Positions 28,887-37,169 of a stretch of DNA of 64,000 nt are shown here, piece by piece (the stretch's first letter is position 1; every line of letters starts with the position of its first letter). Below the pieces are notes generated by a model that saw nothing but the letters and a program-made list of their open reading frames with translations, searched no databases and was not told where the DNA came from. The translations under genes and the position numbers were made by a program. Origin of the DNA: CAYWFP01 sp964457365 (GTDB lineage Bacteria > Planctomycetota > SZUA-567); NCBI GenBank assembly GCA_964457365.1, contig CAYWFP010000002.1:38615-102614 (forward strand), written 5' to 3'.

Positions 28887-28930
28887 TGGATCGGGGGAGG
28901 GATTTGAACCTGCGGCCTCCGGGTTATGAG
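28887..28930 (-). repeat. 3'-terminal fragment of a tRNA gene (CAT anticodon), possible att site
   Basis: Read on the minus strand it begins CTCATAACCCGGAGG and continues CGCAGGTTCAAATCC, then CTCCCCCGATCCA. This is the anticodon-loop-to-3'-end part of a CAT-anticodon tRNA. The 5' half is absent: bases upstream of the anticodon loop do not pair. Such 3' halves are typical attachment sites of tyrosine-recombinase elements. T-stem pairing is imperfect, so it is a remnant. Confidence 0.5.
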
Positions 28931-29161
28931 GACTAAAGCTATTCCTTTTGTATCAAGAGGTTGCGCGATTGGTGTGACATGGAAACATGTCAGAAATGCG
29001 GGGTGCCTTGCAGAATATCACGCCTCAGTATACTGCCTGCCCGGTTTGAAAACCGCTACTCCTTATGCCGCCTGCCGCGTCCCGTTCTGGCGGGGTGGAA
29101 AAAGGATGTCGCGTCCGCAGTGCCCAGCTTTTCAGCCCGTTTTTCACGCAAGGACACTGCC

Positions 29162-29433
29162 ATGTCGGTCGCCTTTCAGGCTCTGCTGCTCCTCCTTTCC
29201 CGTCACCTGCATCGTCAGTTAATCGCCGAGAACCAGTTCCTCAAGGTCGAGAACGAGATTCTGCGGAAGAAATGCGGTCAGAAGATCATACTCGACAGGG
29301 CCGACCGCCCAAGGCTGATGAAGTTCGGGAGGGCGCTGGGCCGATCCGAAGGCTTGTAGTCCGGCTGTTGGCAAGGTCAGGCGCATGTCGATGCTGGGCG
29401 GGCTGCTGAGTCATTACAATCGGGAATGCGGGG
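29162..29433 (+). pseudogene. Remnant of an IS3-like/integrase-core transposase
   Basis: The first 65 codons (29162-29359) read MSVAFQALLLLLSRHLHRQL then AENQFLKVENEILRKKCG and DRADRPRLMKFGRALG, the leader and helical N-terminus that precedes the integrase core in one transposase group. A stop follows, and after about 40 bases comes GGLLSHYNRECG (29397-29432), which resembles the C-terminal end of the same proteins. The whole DDE catalytic core is missing, so the element is dead by internal deletion. The adjoining 28931-29161 and 29434-29571 stretches hold no other supported gene. Confidence 0.55.
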
Positions 29434-29571
29434 TGGCGGACAGACGAAGGCATTTTAAGCCAATCCCCAATAACTACTTATGAATTCCATAATAATCCGG
29501 AAAAGCCGCTTGCAATATGGCCCTGGCTGTGTAATATGAATACGTCGTAAACATATCGCACGGGGTGCGTC

Positions 29572-30762
29572 ATGATCAAGCGGTTTCTGTCAGCCCAGCT
29601 TCGGAAAGCCGCCAAGCGGTATCCGGTACTGTCGGTGACCGGCCCCCGCCAGTCCGGCAAGACCACGCTGGTCAAGGCAACCTTTCCGGAACACGCCTAC
29701 GTGTCGCTTGAAGCTCCAGACCATCGCGAGTTCGCCCTGAACGATCCCCGGGGATTTCTCGGCCGGTTCAAGGATGGAGTGATTCTCGATGAGGTGCAGC
29801 GAGCGCCTGACCTCTTCTCTTACATCCAGGGAATCGTGGATGAGCACGACCGGCCTGGGGAGTTCGTTGTGACAGGATCGCAGAACTTCCTGCTGAACGA
29901 CAAGGTCTCGCAGTCTCTGGCGGGGCGTGCCGCTATCCTGCATCTGCTCCCGTTTTCCCTGGGCGAATTGCTTGGGAGGCCTCATCGGTCATTGGAGATG
30001 TTGTTGAATCCTGCACGAGGAAAGGCTCCGGCGCCTGGCTTGTGGGAGACGCTCTTCACCGGCTTTTACCCCCGCATCCACGACAAGAATATGCCCCCTC
30101 GCGATTGGCTCGGGGACTACATGCAGACCTATGTCGAACGGGACGTGCGGATGCTGGTCAATGTGGGCGACCTGGAGACGTTCGGTCGCTTCATGCGTCT
30201 CTGTGCGGGACGGAATGGTCAGCTTCTGGATTATGTCGCTCTTGGTAACGACGCTGGCGTCAGTCATGCCACGGCCAGACGCTGGCTGTCGGTTTTGGAA
30301 GCGAGTTTTCTCGTGAAGCTGCTCCGACCCCATCACGCCAACTTCAGCAAGCGCCTCATCAAGTCGCCCAAGTTGTATTTCCTCGACACCGGACTTCTCT
30401 GCTATCTGCTGGGGATTCGTTCGTCGGAGGAGTTGGAGGTGCACTCCATGCGCGGTGCCCTGTTCGAAGCGTTCGTGGTGGCTGAACTGATGAAGAGCTA
30501 TATCCATGTCGGGGAAGTGCCGCCAGTCTATTTCTGGCGCGATTCCCATGGTAACGAGGTGGACGTGCTTATCGAAAACGGCTCGAAGCCGATCCCCATC
30601 GAGATCAAGTCCGGCAAGACCATCGCTGGCGAGGCGTTCTCCCGCATGGAGAAATGGCGCTCTCTGGCCGGTGATATTGTCGCCGACGCCATCCTGATCT
30701 ACGGCGGGGACGATGCGTATAGGCGAGGCCAAGTGACCGCTCAGCCGTGGTGGGCGATTTGA
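29572..30762 (+). CDS. AAA_14 / DUF4143 ATP-binding protein
   Basis: The 396-residue protein has the P-loop VTGPRQSGKTTLVK (residues 22-35), the Walker B-like GVILDEVQRAP, sensor VVTGSQNFLLND, and a C-terminal DUF4143 winged-helix/nuclease-like region with YFLDTGLLCYLLG, WRDSHGNEVDVLIE and PIEIKSGKTI. The latter resembles a PD-(D/E)xK core (E-x-D ... E-I-K). Such genes are frequent in accessory regions of bacterial and archaeal genomes and often show horizontal spread. The physiological role is not established. Its G+C content looks lower than that of its neighbours and it sits in a region of mobile debris. Confidence 0.92.
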   Translation: MIKRFLSAQLRKAAKRYPVLSVTGPRQSGKTTLVKATFPEHAYVSLEAPDHREFALNDPRGFLGRFKDGVILDEVQRAPDLFSYIQGIVDEHDRPGEFVVTGSQNFLLNDKVSQSLAGRAAILHLLPFSLGELLGRPHRSLEMLLNPARGKAPAPGLWETLFTGFYPRIHDKNMPPRDWLGDYMQTYVERDVRMLVNVGDLETFGRFMRLCAGRNGQLLDYVALGNDAGVSHATARRWLSVLEASFLVKLLRPHHANFSKRLIKSPKLYFLDTGLLCYLLGIRSSEELEVHSMRGALFEAFVVAELMKSYIHVGEVPPVYFWRDSHGNEVDVLIENGSKPIPIEIKSGKTIAGEAFSRMEKWRSLAGDIVADAILIYGGDDAYRRGQVTAQPWWAI

Positions 30763-30825
30763 GGAAGGCTTGCGAAAGACAGGGAGAGTCAGCGATTATG
30801 GTTTGATGCAGATTTAAAATACTAA

Positions 30826-31183
30826 ATGCACGGAGGGTGGCAGTATAAAATAACACAAAAAGAGTTCTATATTCCTTTATCAAAGATTAAATTGCAGGAT
30901 ATCCAGATAGAAATTATTCGGAATAAATTCGACCTAACTGAATTCAATGGAGAAAGAATAATGCTATATACTGGGTTTCGATAAAGCGGAGCAAAAAAGA
31001 AGAGCTTGACATGCATGTTGTAGGATTGGTGACTGAGGAAGGGATTTGGGGGCATGTTTACATATTGCCTGGAGCGATCAACCGTATGATGTCGGCTTTT
31101 TCACTCTGAAGCCGAAAACGGAATCGATCCAGAAGACCTCTCAAGAAGAAATTGAAGAGAAGTCGTCCGATTCATCCGAGTAA
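30826..31183 (+). pseudogene. AT-rich decayed gene with two frameshifts
   Basis: Three consecutive frames give a continuous-looking protein: MHGGWQYKITQKEFYIPLSK to YTGFR, then WVSIKRSKKEELDMHVVGLV to GHVYI, then AWSDQPYDVGFFTLKPKTES to a Glu/Ser-rich end at the TAA 31181-31183. The composition is strikingly A+T-rich compared with the rest of the window, so it was probably acquired and is decaying. I recognise no family. A GC hairpin (31184-31204) follows directly. Bases 30763-30825 show nothing else. Confidence 0.4.
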
Positions 31184-31228
31184 CCGCGCGCCCCCCGCGC
31201 GCGGACCGGGGCCGCCGGACGCAACGTC

Positions 31229-31257
31229 TTGACAATCCCGCCCGCCTCGGCTAGGGT
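31229..31257 (+). promoter_or_regulatory. Sigma-70-type promoter of the GH65-pgmB operon
   Basis: A consensus TTGACA (31229-31234) and TAGGGT (31252-31257) are spaced by 17 bases. Transcription would begin near 31264, giving a leader of about 50 bases. Confidence 0.55.
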
Positions 31258-31312
31258 GCGCGTCTTCGGCATGCCTGTCGCCGGCCTTGTCCGCCAACTC
31301 CGGGGGAGCGTG

Positions 31313-33553
31313 ATGAACGAGAAGTGGGTACTGCGCGAGAGCGTTTTCGCCATCGAGACCAACCGGGCCTACGAAGGGCTCTTCACCCTCGGCAACGGAT
31401 ATCTGCACACCCGCGGCTCGCTGGAGGAGCATCTTGCCGACGCGCCGCAGAACCACGAGTACCTGCGCCTGCCGGCCAACGTCACCGCCGAGAAGTTTCC
31501 CGCCACCAAGGAGAAGTGGTGCGCCTTCCTCCCCGGCGTCACCGGGCCGCACCCGACGATGCGCCAGGAAATGGTCAACCTGCCGCACTTCCTGTGGCTG
31601 GCGCCGTGGGTCGAGGGCGAGAAGCTGGACATGGAGTCGAGCCGGGTCGAAGGCGGTGGCCGGGCGCTGGACATGAAGACCGCGACGCTGCGCCGGAAGC
31701 TGACGTGGACGACCCGCGCGGGCGCGCGAATCGCGATCAGGTATGAAACTTTCCTCCATGCCCAGCGGCGTCACCTGGCGTTGCAGCGCATGACATTGAG
31801 CAGCGACCGGGAGGTCACGGTGACGCTGCGCGCGGGCTTCGACAGCGACGTGCGCACCAGCGGGTACGACCACCTTGCCGAGCGCGCGTTGAGCCCCGAG
31901 GGCGGGAACGGCCTGCGCTGCGAGGTGGCGACCAACGGCGGCGAGACCGTCAGCATGGCCAGCCGCCTGTCGAGCTCGACGGAGACCGCGTGGCGCTACG
32001 AGGACGAGGAGCGCCGCGGCTGCCTCGCCGGGGAGATCGTCCTGAAGCCGGGCGAGACGGCGACGGTGGAGAAGCGGACGGCGGTGGCCTCGTCGCACGA
32101 TCTGGACCAGGCGGACGTGCTGCAGGTCCTCGACGACGCGGCGCCGGCCGGTTTCGACGTGCTGCACGCCGACCATGCCCGGGCCTGGGCCGCGCGCTGG
32201 GAGCGCGCCGACGTGGCCATCGACGGCGACGACGAGACGCAGATGGCGCTGCGGGCCTCGATCTATCACCTCCTGCGCAGCCACGTCCCCGACGATCCGC
32301 GCGTGACCATCGACGCCAAGGCCTGCGCGGGAGACGCCTATTTCGGGCGCTACTTCTGGGACACCGAGATGTACATGCTGCCGTTCTATCTCTACACCGC
32401 CCCCGCGCGCGCGCGGACCTTCGTCGATTTCCGCGTCGGGACGCTCGGCGGAGCGCGCAAGAACGCCGAACGCATGGGCTACAACGGCGCGAAGTACGCG
32501 TGGGAGTCGGGCCTGAGCGGGGAGGAATGCTGTGCGGCCTGGCAGTACGCCGACCACGAGGTTCACGTCACCGCCGACGTGGTCTACGGGCTGGCCCATT
32601 ACGCCGCCGCGGCCGAGCCGGAGTACCTGCGCGGACCGGCCGCCGAGGTGCTCGCCGAGACCGGACGCTACTGGCTCGACCGCGTGGACGTGCGCCAGGG
32701 CGAGGACTATCCGAGCCTGCTGGGGGTGATGGGCCCGGACGAATACAGCCCGATCTGCGCCAACAACGCCTATACCAACAGCCTGGTCAAGTTCGCGCTC
32801 GAGATCGCCGCGCGCCACGCCGACGCCGGCGGCGCCAGCGAGGAGGAGTGCGGTCTCTTCCGCGAGATCGCCGCGGGCCTGCGCATCGTCCACAGCGCCA
32901 AGGATCCGGAGCTGGTGCTGCAGTGCGAGGAGTTCGATTCGTACGCCGAGCCGCAGTTCGATCGCTACTGGCCCGACCGCAAGGGCTGCTACGCCGCAGC
33001 GGTGAGTCAGGAGCGACTGTATCGGGAGAAGTGCTGCAAGCAGGCGGACGTGCTGATGCTGATGATGCTCTTCCCCGACGCCTTCACCGACGCGCAGGTG
33101 GAGAAGGCGTGGCACTATTACCTGCCGTACACCACGCACGACAGCTCGCTCTCGGTCGGTATCCACGCCATCGTGGCGCTGCGGCTGGGGCGGGAGCGCG
33201 AGGCGTGGACGCTGTTTCAGAAAGGACTGTACAAGGACGTCGACGTCACCGGCGGCGGCGCGGAAGAGGGCATCCACATCGCCGGCTGCGCCTGTAACTG
33301 GATGGTCGTCACCCTCGGCTTCGCGGGATTGCGCACGGCGCTGCAGGCGCAGACGCTGACGCTGGAGCCGAAGCTGCCCGCGCAGTGGTCGCGCCTGACG
33401 TTCCCGCTGGTGTGGCGGGGCGTGCCGCTGCGCGTGGAACTCACGCGGGGCGTATGCAAGCTGACCAACGAAGGCGAACGAAATCTCGAGGCGGTCGTCG
33501 CCGGCCAGACGGTTTCTGTCGAGCCGGGTGCGGAAACAGTCGTCACCCTCTGA
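31313..33553 (+). CDS. GH65 family glycoside phosphorylase/hydrolase
   Basis: This 746-residue protein has the GH65 plan: an N-terminal beta-sandwich beginning NEKWVLRESVFAIETNRAYEG with LFTLGNGYLHTRGSLEE, a helical linker, an (alpha/alpha)6 barrel with YFGRYFWDTEMYMLPF, and the acid motif GVMGPDEYSP. The general acid should be Glu477, and a His-rich phosphate site usually lies near TTHDSSLSVGIH. Family members phosphorolyse maltose, trehalose, kojibiose or nigerose to beta-glucose 1-phosphate. No signal peptide is present. The pgmB gene 16 bases downstream confirms a phosphorolytic role. The exact disaccharide is unknown. Confidence 0.93.
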   Translation: MNEKWVLRESVFAIETNRAYEGLFTLGNGYLHTRGSLEEHLADAPQNHEYLRLPANVTAEKFPATKEKWCAFLPGVTGPHPTMRQEMVNLPHFLWLAPWVEGEKLDMESSRVEGGGRALDMKTATLRRKLTWTTRAGARIAIRYETFLHAQRRHLALQRMTLSSDREVTVTLRAGFDSDVRTSGYDHLAERALSPEGGNGLRCEVATNGGETVSMASRLSSSTETAWRYEDEERRGCLAGEIVLKPGETATVEKRTAVASSHDLDQADVLQVLDDAAPAGFDVLHADHARAWAARWERADVAIDGDDETQMALRASIYHLLRSHVPDDPRVTIDAKACAGDAYFGRYFWDTEMYMLPFYLYTAPARARTFVDFRVGTLGGARKNAERMGYNGAKYAWESGLSGEECCAAWQYADHEVHVTADVVYGLAHYAAAAEPEYLRGPAAEVLAETGRYWLDRVDVRQGEDYPSLLGVMGPDEYSPICANNAYTNSLVKFALEIAARHADAGGASEEECGLFREIAAGLRIVHSAKDPELVLQCEEFDSYAEPQFDRYWPDRKGCYAAAVSQERLYREKCCKQADVLMLMMLFPDAFTDAQVEKAWHYYLPYTTHDSSLSVGIHAIVALRLGREREAWTLFQKGLYKDVDVTGGGAEEGIHIAGCACNWMVVTLGFAGLRTALQAQTLTLEPKLPAQWSRLTFPLVWRGVPLRVELTRGVCKLTNEGERNLEAVVAGQTVSVEPGAETVVTL

Positions 33554-33569
33554 GTCTGCGGGAGATACC

Positions 33570-34223
33570 ATGCCGATCCGCGGTGTCATATTCGATCTGG
33601 ACGGGGTGCTGGTCACCACCGACGAATTGCATTACCGCGCCTGGGCGCGCCTGGCGGAGGAGGAGGGCATCCCCTTCAGTCGGGAGATCAACGTCCGCCA
33701 GCGCGGCATCGGGCGGATGGAGAGCCTGGATGTGCTTCTCGAGCAGAGCCCGAAGACCTACACCGACGAGGAGAAGGCGGCGCTGGCCGAACGCAAGAAT
33801 AACTACTACCGCGAACAGCTCGAGACGCTGACGCCGAACGACGCGCTGCCGGGCGCGCGTGCGATCTGCCGGGCGCTGCGCGAGCGCGGCATCAAGATCG
33901 CCGTCGGCTCGGCCAGCCGCAACACGCCGAAGATCATGGCGAAAGTCGACCTGGAGAAGGAGGTCGACGCCGTGGCCGACGGCAACCAGGTTAGCAGCTC
34001 AAAGCCCTATCCGAAGGTCTTCCTACTAGCGGCGAAGCAGCTGGGATTGCCGCCGACGGAGTGTCTCGTCGTCGAGGACGCGACCGCCGGCATCGAGGCC
34101 GGGCGGCGGGGCGGCATGCACGTCTTCGCCATCGGACCGGCCGAGAGGCACCCCGACGTTCCGCACCGCCGCGACGATCTGACCACGATCGGCGTCGACG
34201 ACCTGCTGAACGTGGCGCCGTAA
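33570..34223 (+). CDS. pgmB: Beta-phosphoglucomutase (HAD superfamily)
   Basis: The 217-residue HAD protein starts MPIRGVIFDLDGVLVTTDELHY with the catalytic Asp pair (Asp9, Asp11), and has KIAVGSASRNTP, SSSKPYPKVFLLAAK (conserved Lys) and VVEDATAGIEAG. The enzyme turns beta-glucose 1-phosphate, the product of GH65 phosphorylases, into glucose 6-phosphate. It lies 16 bases behind the GH65 gene with a GGGAGA ribosome site, so the two are cotranscribed. Confidence 0.92.
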   Translation: MPIRGVIFDLDGVLVTTDELHYRAWARLAEEEGIPFSREINVRQRGIGRMESLDVLLEQSPKTYTDEEKAALAERKNNYYREQLETLTPNDALPGARAICRALRERGIKIAVGSASRNTPKIMAKVDLEKEVDAVADGNQVSSSKPYPKVFLLAAKQLGLPPTECLVVEDATAGIEAGRRGGMHVFAIGPAERHPDVPHRRDDLTTIGVDDLLNVAP

Positions 34224-34269
34224 GCGATTTTTCCCGCAACGATTTTTCCCTCCCCGGGCGAATAATCGG

Positions 34270-34297
34270 TTGTATTGCGCCGTTTCGGTGGCATAAT
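34270..34297 (+). promoter_or_regulatory. Promoter upstream of the GH71-like gene
   Basis: TTGTAT (34270-34275) and CATAAT (34292-34297) are separated by 16 bases. The leader to 34352 carries a GGAGG ribosome site. A repeated CGATTTTTCCC lies further upstream (about 34226-34252). Confidence 0.45.
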
Positions 34298-34351
34298 ACA
34301 GGTGAGGTAACCGAGTACCATACCGCCGATGACCCTTTCCGGAGGCGACTT

Positions 34352-35575
34352 ATGATGCTGAGATGGCTGGCGACGTGTGCGATTCTGCTCCTGACGGCGG
34401 CGACGCCGCGGGCGGGCGAGCGCGAAACCATCGATTTCCCGCCGCGGGTGCAGAAGCTGCCGCGCAAGGTCTACGCCCATTACATGGGCTGTTTTCCCAT
34501 CGGCACCAAAGCCACCGCTCACGTGCGCAAGAACATGCACGATACCATGGATCCGCATAGCAAGGACCTGGTCAAGCGCTACGGCGGACAGATCCGCAAT
34601 TACCCGCTGATTCCGCCGGACATGTTTCTCAACCTCGAGGAGAGCGCCGACCTGGAGCTCAGACGCGCGGTGCGCATGGGGCTAGACGGCTTCGCCATCG
34701 ACGCCTGGGCCGGTGGGGAAGACGCCAAGGAATTCCTGGACGTCCTGTTCAAAGTCGCCGAGGAGAAAGACTATCCCGTGGAATTGACTATCTGCTGCGA
34801 CGCCAATTGCGGCGGTGGCGGCTGGAATACGGTGCCGACGGTCAAGTGGCTGCTGGACCGGCACGGCGAGAGCCCGAAGCTGGCGCGGCGCGACGGCAAG
34901 CCGCTGCTCTTCGGCTACCAGTCGGTCTGGGGCTGGCACGTCTATCTGCTGAGCCAGCTGCGTAAGGGCCTGAGCGAAGATGAGGTCAAAGCGCGGATGA
35001 ACGAACTGCGCACGAGCCCGGAGGGGTGGGAGCAGGTCGGCTCGGCGTACAAGTCGTTCGAGGAGCAGATCGGCCGGCCGATCTATTGGCATTTCGGTAT
35101 CGGCGCGTTCTTCTTCAACGTAGAGCCGAAGATGAGCAAGGATGAGATGCTCGAGGCCCTGCCGTATATAGCCCGGAGCGGTATCCCGGCGATCGGCAGC
35201 TTCACCAACGGCGACGTGCCCAAAGGCGCGGCCGAGGCGATCAACAAGGCCGGCGCGGAGTGGTGCCAGCCAATCATGTATCAGTACGAGAACATCCACA
35301 GCCGCTTCTGGTACGGCGGGCCGGAGTGGCTGCGCGGCGTCTGGGGCGGGGCGATCCGAAACAGCAAACTGCTGCAGATCACCACCTGGAACGACTACAA
35401 CGAGAACACCGTGCACGCGCCGGCGTACAACACGCGCTACACCATCTACGACCTGACCCGCCATTACATCCAGTGGTGGAAGAGCGGCGCCGAGCCGACC
35501 TGCGAGCGCGACAGGATCTACCTCTTCCACAAGAAGTACGGCCCCGAGGCCAGGGTCTATCCCTTCCAGGCGTAA
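34352..35575 (+). CDS. GH71-like endo-1,3-alpha-glucanase, ends at in-frame TAA
   Basis: The 407-residue part has a signal peptide (WLATCAILLLTAATPRAG) and the family features VYAHYMGCFPIG, MGLDGFAIDAWAG near 110-122, FGYQSVWGWHVY and TTWNDYNENTVHAP (a putative catalytic acidic stretch). Glycoside hydrolase family 71 cuts alpha-1,3-glucan; secretion fits that role. The reading frame ends at TAA 35573-35575, but the same frame stays open for 191 more codons after this stop. The catalytic domain appears complete without the tail. Neighbouring GH65/pgmB genes could use the released disaccharides. Confidence 0.8.
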   Translation: MMLRWLATCAILLLTAATPRAGERETIDFPPRVQKLPRKVYAHYMGCFPIGTKATAHVRKNMHDTMDPHSKDLVKRYGGQIRNYPLIPPDMFLNLEESADLELRRAVRMGLDGFAIDAWAGGEDAKEFLDVLFKVAEEKDYPVELTICCDANCGGGGWNTVPTVKWLLDRHGESPKLARRDGKPLLFGYQSVWGWHVYLLSQLRKGLSEDEVKARMNELRTSPEGWEQVGSAYKSFEEQIGRPIYWHFGIGAFFFNVEPKMSKDEMLEALPYIARSGIPAIGSFTNGDVPKGAAEAINKAGAEWCQPIMYQYENIHSRFWYGGPEWLRGVWGGAIRNSKLLQITTWNDYNENTVHAPAYNTRYTIYDLTRHYIQWWKSGAEPTCERDRIYLFHKKYGPEARVYPFQA

Positions 35576-35599
35576 CGCAAGCCGTGGCGCTCGATCAAG

Positions 35600-36148
35600 G
35601 TGCATACGATCCTGACCGAGCCGGGGACGCTGCGTCTGGTCGGGCGCAAGGACAAGGACGGCAAGCCCGCGCAGTGGGAGGCGCCGGCCGGGTTCCACCG
35701 CTGGAGCGGCGCGCCTTTCACGCCGGGGCCGGTGGTGGTGGAACTGCTGCGCGGCGGCAAGGTGGTGCAGAAGCTGGAAAGTCCCGAGCCGATCACCGAC
35801 AAGCCGTTCCGGCACGACACCGGCATCGTCGGTATCTCCACGGAATTCATGCATCACTGGGAGGCGGACTTCGGCAAGGACGTTAAGCCGTTCTACTACA
35901 GCGAATACTCCGACATGGACGACGACGGCCTGCCCAACTGGTTCGAGATGCTCTGGTTCGGCAAATTCGGCGACTGGTCGACCGCGACCAAGGCCGATCC
36001 GAACGACGATCCGGACGAGGACGGCAAGACAAACCTGGAGGAGTGGCGCGAGCAGACCAATCCGACGCTGCCGCCGCGCGACATGATGAAGGTGGACCTG
36101 CTGGAGGGCGGCGACGGCGAGGACGGGCTGGAGCTGGACCTGGAGTAG
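35600..36148 (+). CDS. C-terminal continuation of the GH71-like protein beyond the stop
   Basis: This stretch lies in the same frame as the GH71-like gene and follows its TAA by 24 bases (GTG at 35600 is the first possible start). It encodes a beta-rich piece with TEPGTLRLVGRKDKDG and FTPGPVVVELLRGG, then a calcium-binding-like tail: YSDMDDDGLPNWFEM, ADPNDDPDEDGKTNLEEW. That tail type ends many secreted PVC proteins. There is no convincing ribosome site, so it is most simply the lost or read-through C-terminus of the enzyme upstream. An independent gene is less likely. Confidence 0.55.
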   Translation: MHTILTEPGTLRLVGRKDKDGKPAQWEAPAGFHRWSGAPFTPGPVVVELLRGGKVVQKLESPEPITDKPFRHDTGIVGISTEFMHHWEADFGKDVKPFYYSEYSDMDDDGLPNWFEMLWFGKFGDWSTATKADPNDDPDEDGKTNLEEWREQTNPTLPPRDMMKVDLLEGGDGEDGLELDLE

Positions 36149-36152
36149 CCGC

Positions 36153-37040
36153 CTATCGAGCGCAGCGGTAATCGCGGGGCGAGACGCCGGCGTGACGGCG
36201 GAAGAGCTTGCCGAAGTAGACCGGATCGGGAAAGCCCACGCGCGCGCCGATCTCCTTCACGCTCAGTTCCGTATCGCGCAGCAGGCGTTGCGCGCGGCCG
36301 AGACGGCCGGCGTTGATATACTGCAGCGGCGGCACGCCGAAGGCGTTGCGGAAGAGGCGGCAGAGGTGGGCGTAGCTGTAGCCGAACCGCTGCAGCGCCT
36401 GCGCCAGCGGCGGCGTGGGCGTATCGCCCGCGGCGATGCGGTCGAGGTATTCGCGCACGCGCAGGACCAGCCGTTCTTCGCCCGGAGCCTGCGCGCGCGG
36501 ATCGGACGGATCCAGCAGTTCCAGCAGCAGTTCCAGCAGCAGTCCCCGACCGAGCAGGCGCTGATGCGGCGTGCCGCGCTGGGCGGCGCTCAACCGTTCG
36601 GCCAGGTCGAAGACCCGCGCGGGTGCGCGGATAGTGCCGTGCAGCAGTTCCGCCGGGACGTACGGCGGCGCGTGGTGGCAGAGCGCCAGATCCGGCGTGG
36701 CGGGAAAGACCGTGCAGACGGGGCGCTCGCGCTCGTCTTTCTGCCAGGTCCAGTCGAAGTGGACCCAGTACCGGTGGCCCGCGCTCTTGCCGATGCGCCA
36801 GGTGGCGTGCCAGCGGCCGGGGGGGATGATCAGGAAGCTGTCGGCGTCGAGGTCGTACCCCGCGTCCTCGATCTCCACGCGGAAACGTCCGCGTCGGATC
36901 AGAACCAGTTCATGATCGTAGATGACACGGAACGGCTCGTGCCAGCCGGCGGGCACCTTGGCGTGCCCGGTATGGGCGACTACCCGGTCGCGGGACCCGG
37001 TCGGCCGGGCCACCGGGGATATGCGTTGCAGCCACTCCAT
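36153..37040 (-). CDS. AraC family transcriptional regulator
   Basis: The 295-residue protein has an N-terminal cupin ligand-binding domain (HELVLIRRGRFRVEIEDAGYD, FLIIPPGRWHATW) and two C-terminal helix-turn-helix units (PPLAQALQRFGYSYAHLCRLFRNAFGVPP; SVKEIGARVGFPDPVYFGKLFRRHAGVSPRDYR). It should sense a sugar and regulate the neighbouring carbohydrate genes. Met 37040 is preceded by a CGGAGAA site; the longer upstream frame overlaps the divergent lacI-type promoter and is rejected. It converges with the GH71 gene and diverges from the LacI gene. Confidence 0.93.
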   Translation of the reverse strand: MEWLQRISPVARPTGSRDRVVAHTGHAKVPAGWHEPFRVIYDHELVLIRRGRFRVEIEDAGYDLDADSFLIIPPGRWHATWRIGKSAGHRYWVHFDWTWQKDERERPVCTVFPATPDLALCHHAPPYVPAELLHGTIRAPARVFDLAERLSAAQRGTPHQRLLGRGLLLELLLELLDPSDPRAQAPGEERLVLRVREYLDRIAAGDTPTPPLAQALQRFGYSYAHLCRLFRNAFGVPPLQYINAGRLGRAQRLLRDTELSVKEIGARVGFPDPVYFGKLFRRHAGVSPRDYRCAR

Positions 37041-37094
37041 CACGTTCTCCGGTGCCGCGCGGACGGGTTTATCGCTCCGCAGGCGTGCGTTTGC

Positions 37095-37124
37095 TTGACC
37101 CGACCGCGTTCCATACACTATAAT
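37095..37124 (+). promoter_or_regulatory. Strong sigma-70-type promoter of the LacI-family gene with operator-like repeats
   Basis: TTGACC (37095-37100), 18 bases, then consensus TATAAT (37119-37124). CGATTG occurs twice just downstream (about 37125-37143) as a direct repeat at a one-turn interval, a possible operator for the adjoining AraC or LacI regulator. Confidence 0.6.
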
Positions 37125-37169
37125 CGATTGGGTAGCCGATTGCCAGAAGCGGCCGACGAGGGGAGCGGG

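Noticed and set aside
28887..28985. Complete tRNA gene
   Set aside because: Only the 3' half is recognisable; the 5' half does not pair in acceptor, D or anticodon stems.
28926..29222. 98-residue plus-strand frame
   Set aside because: No domain, rare-codon mixture and overlap with the transposase remnant in another frame.
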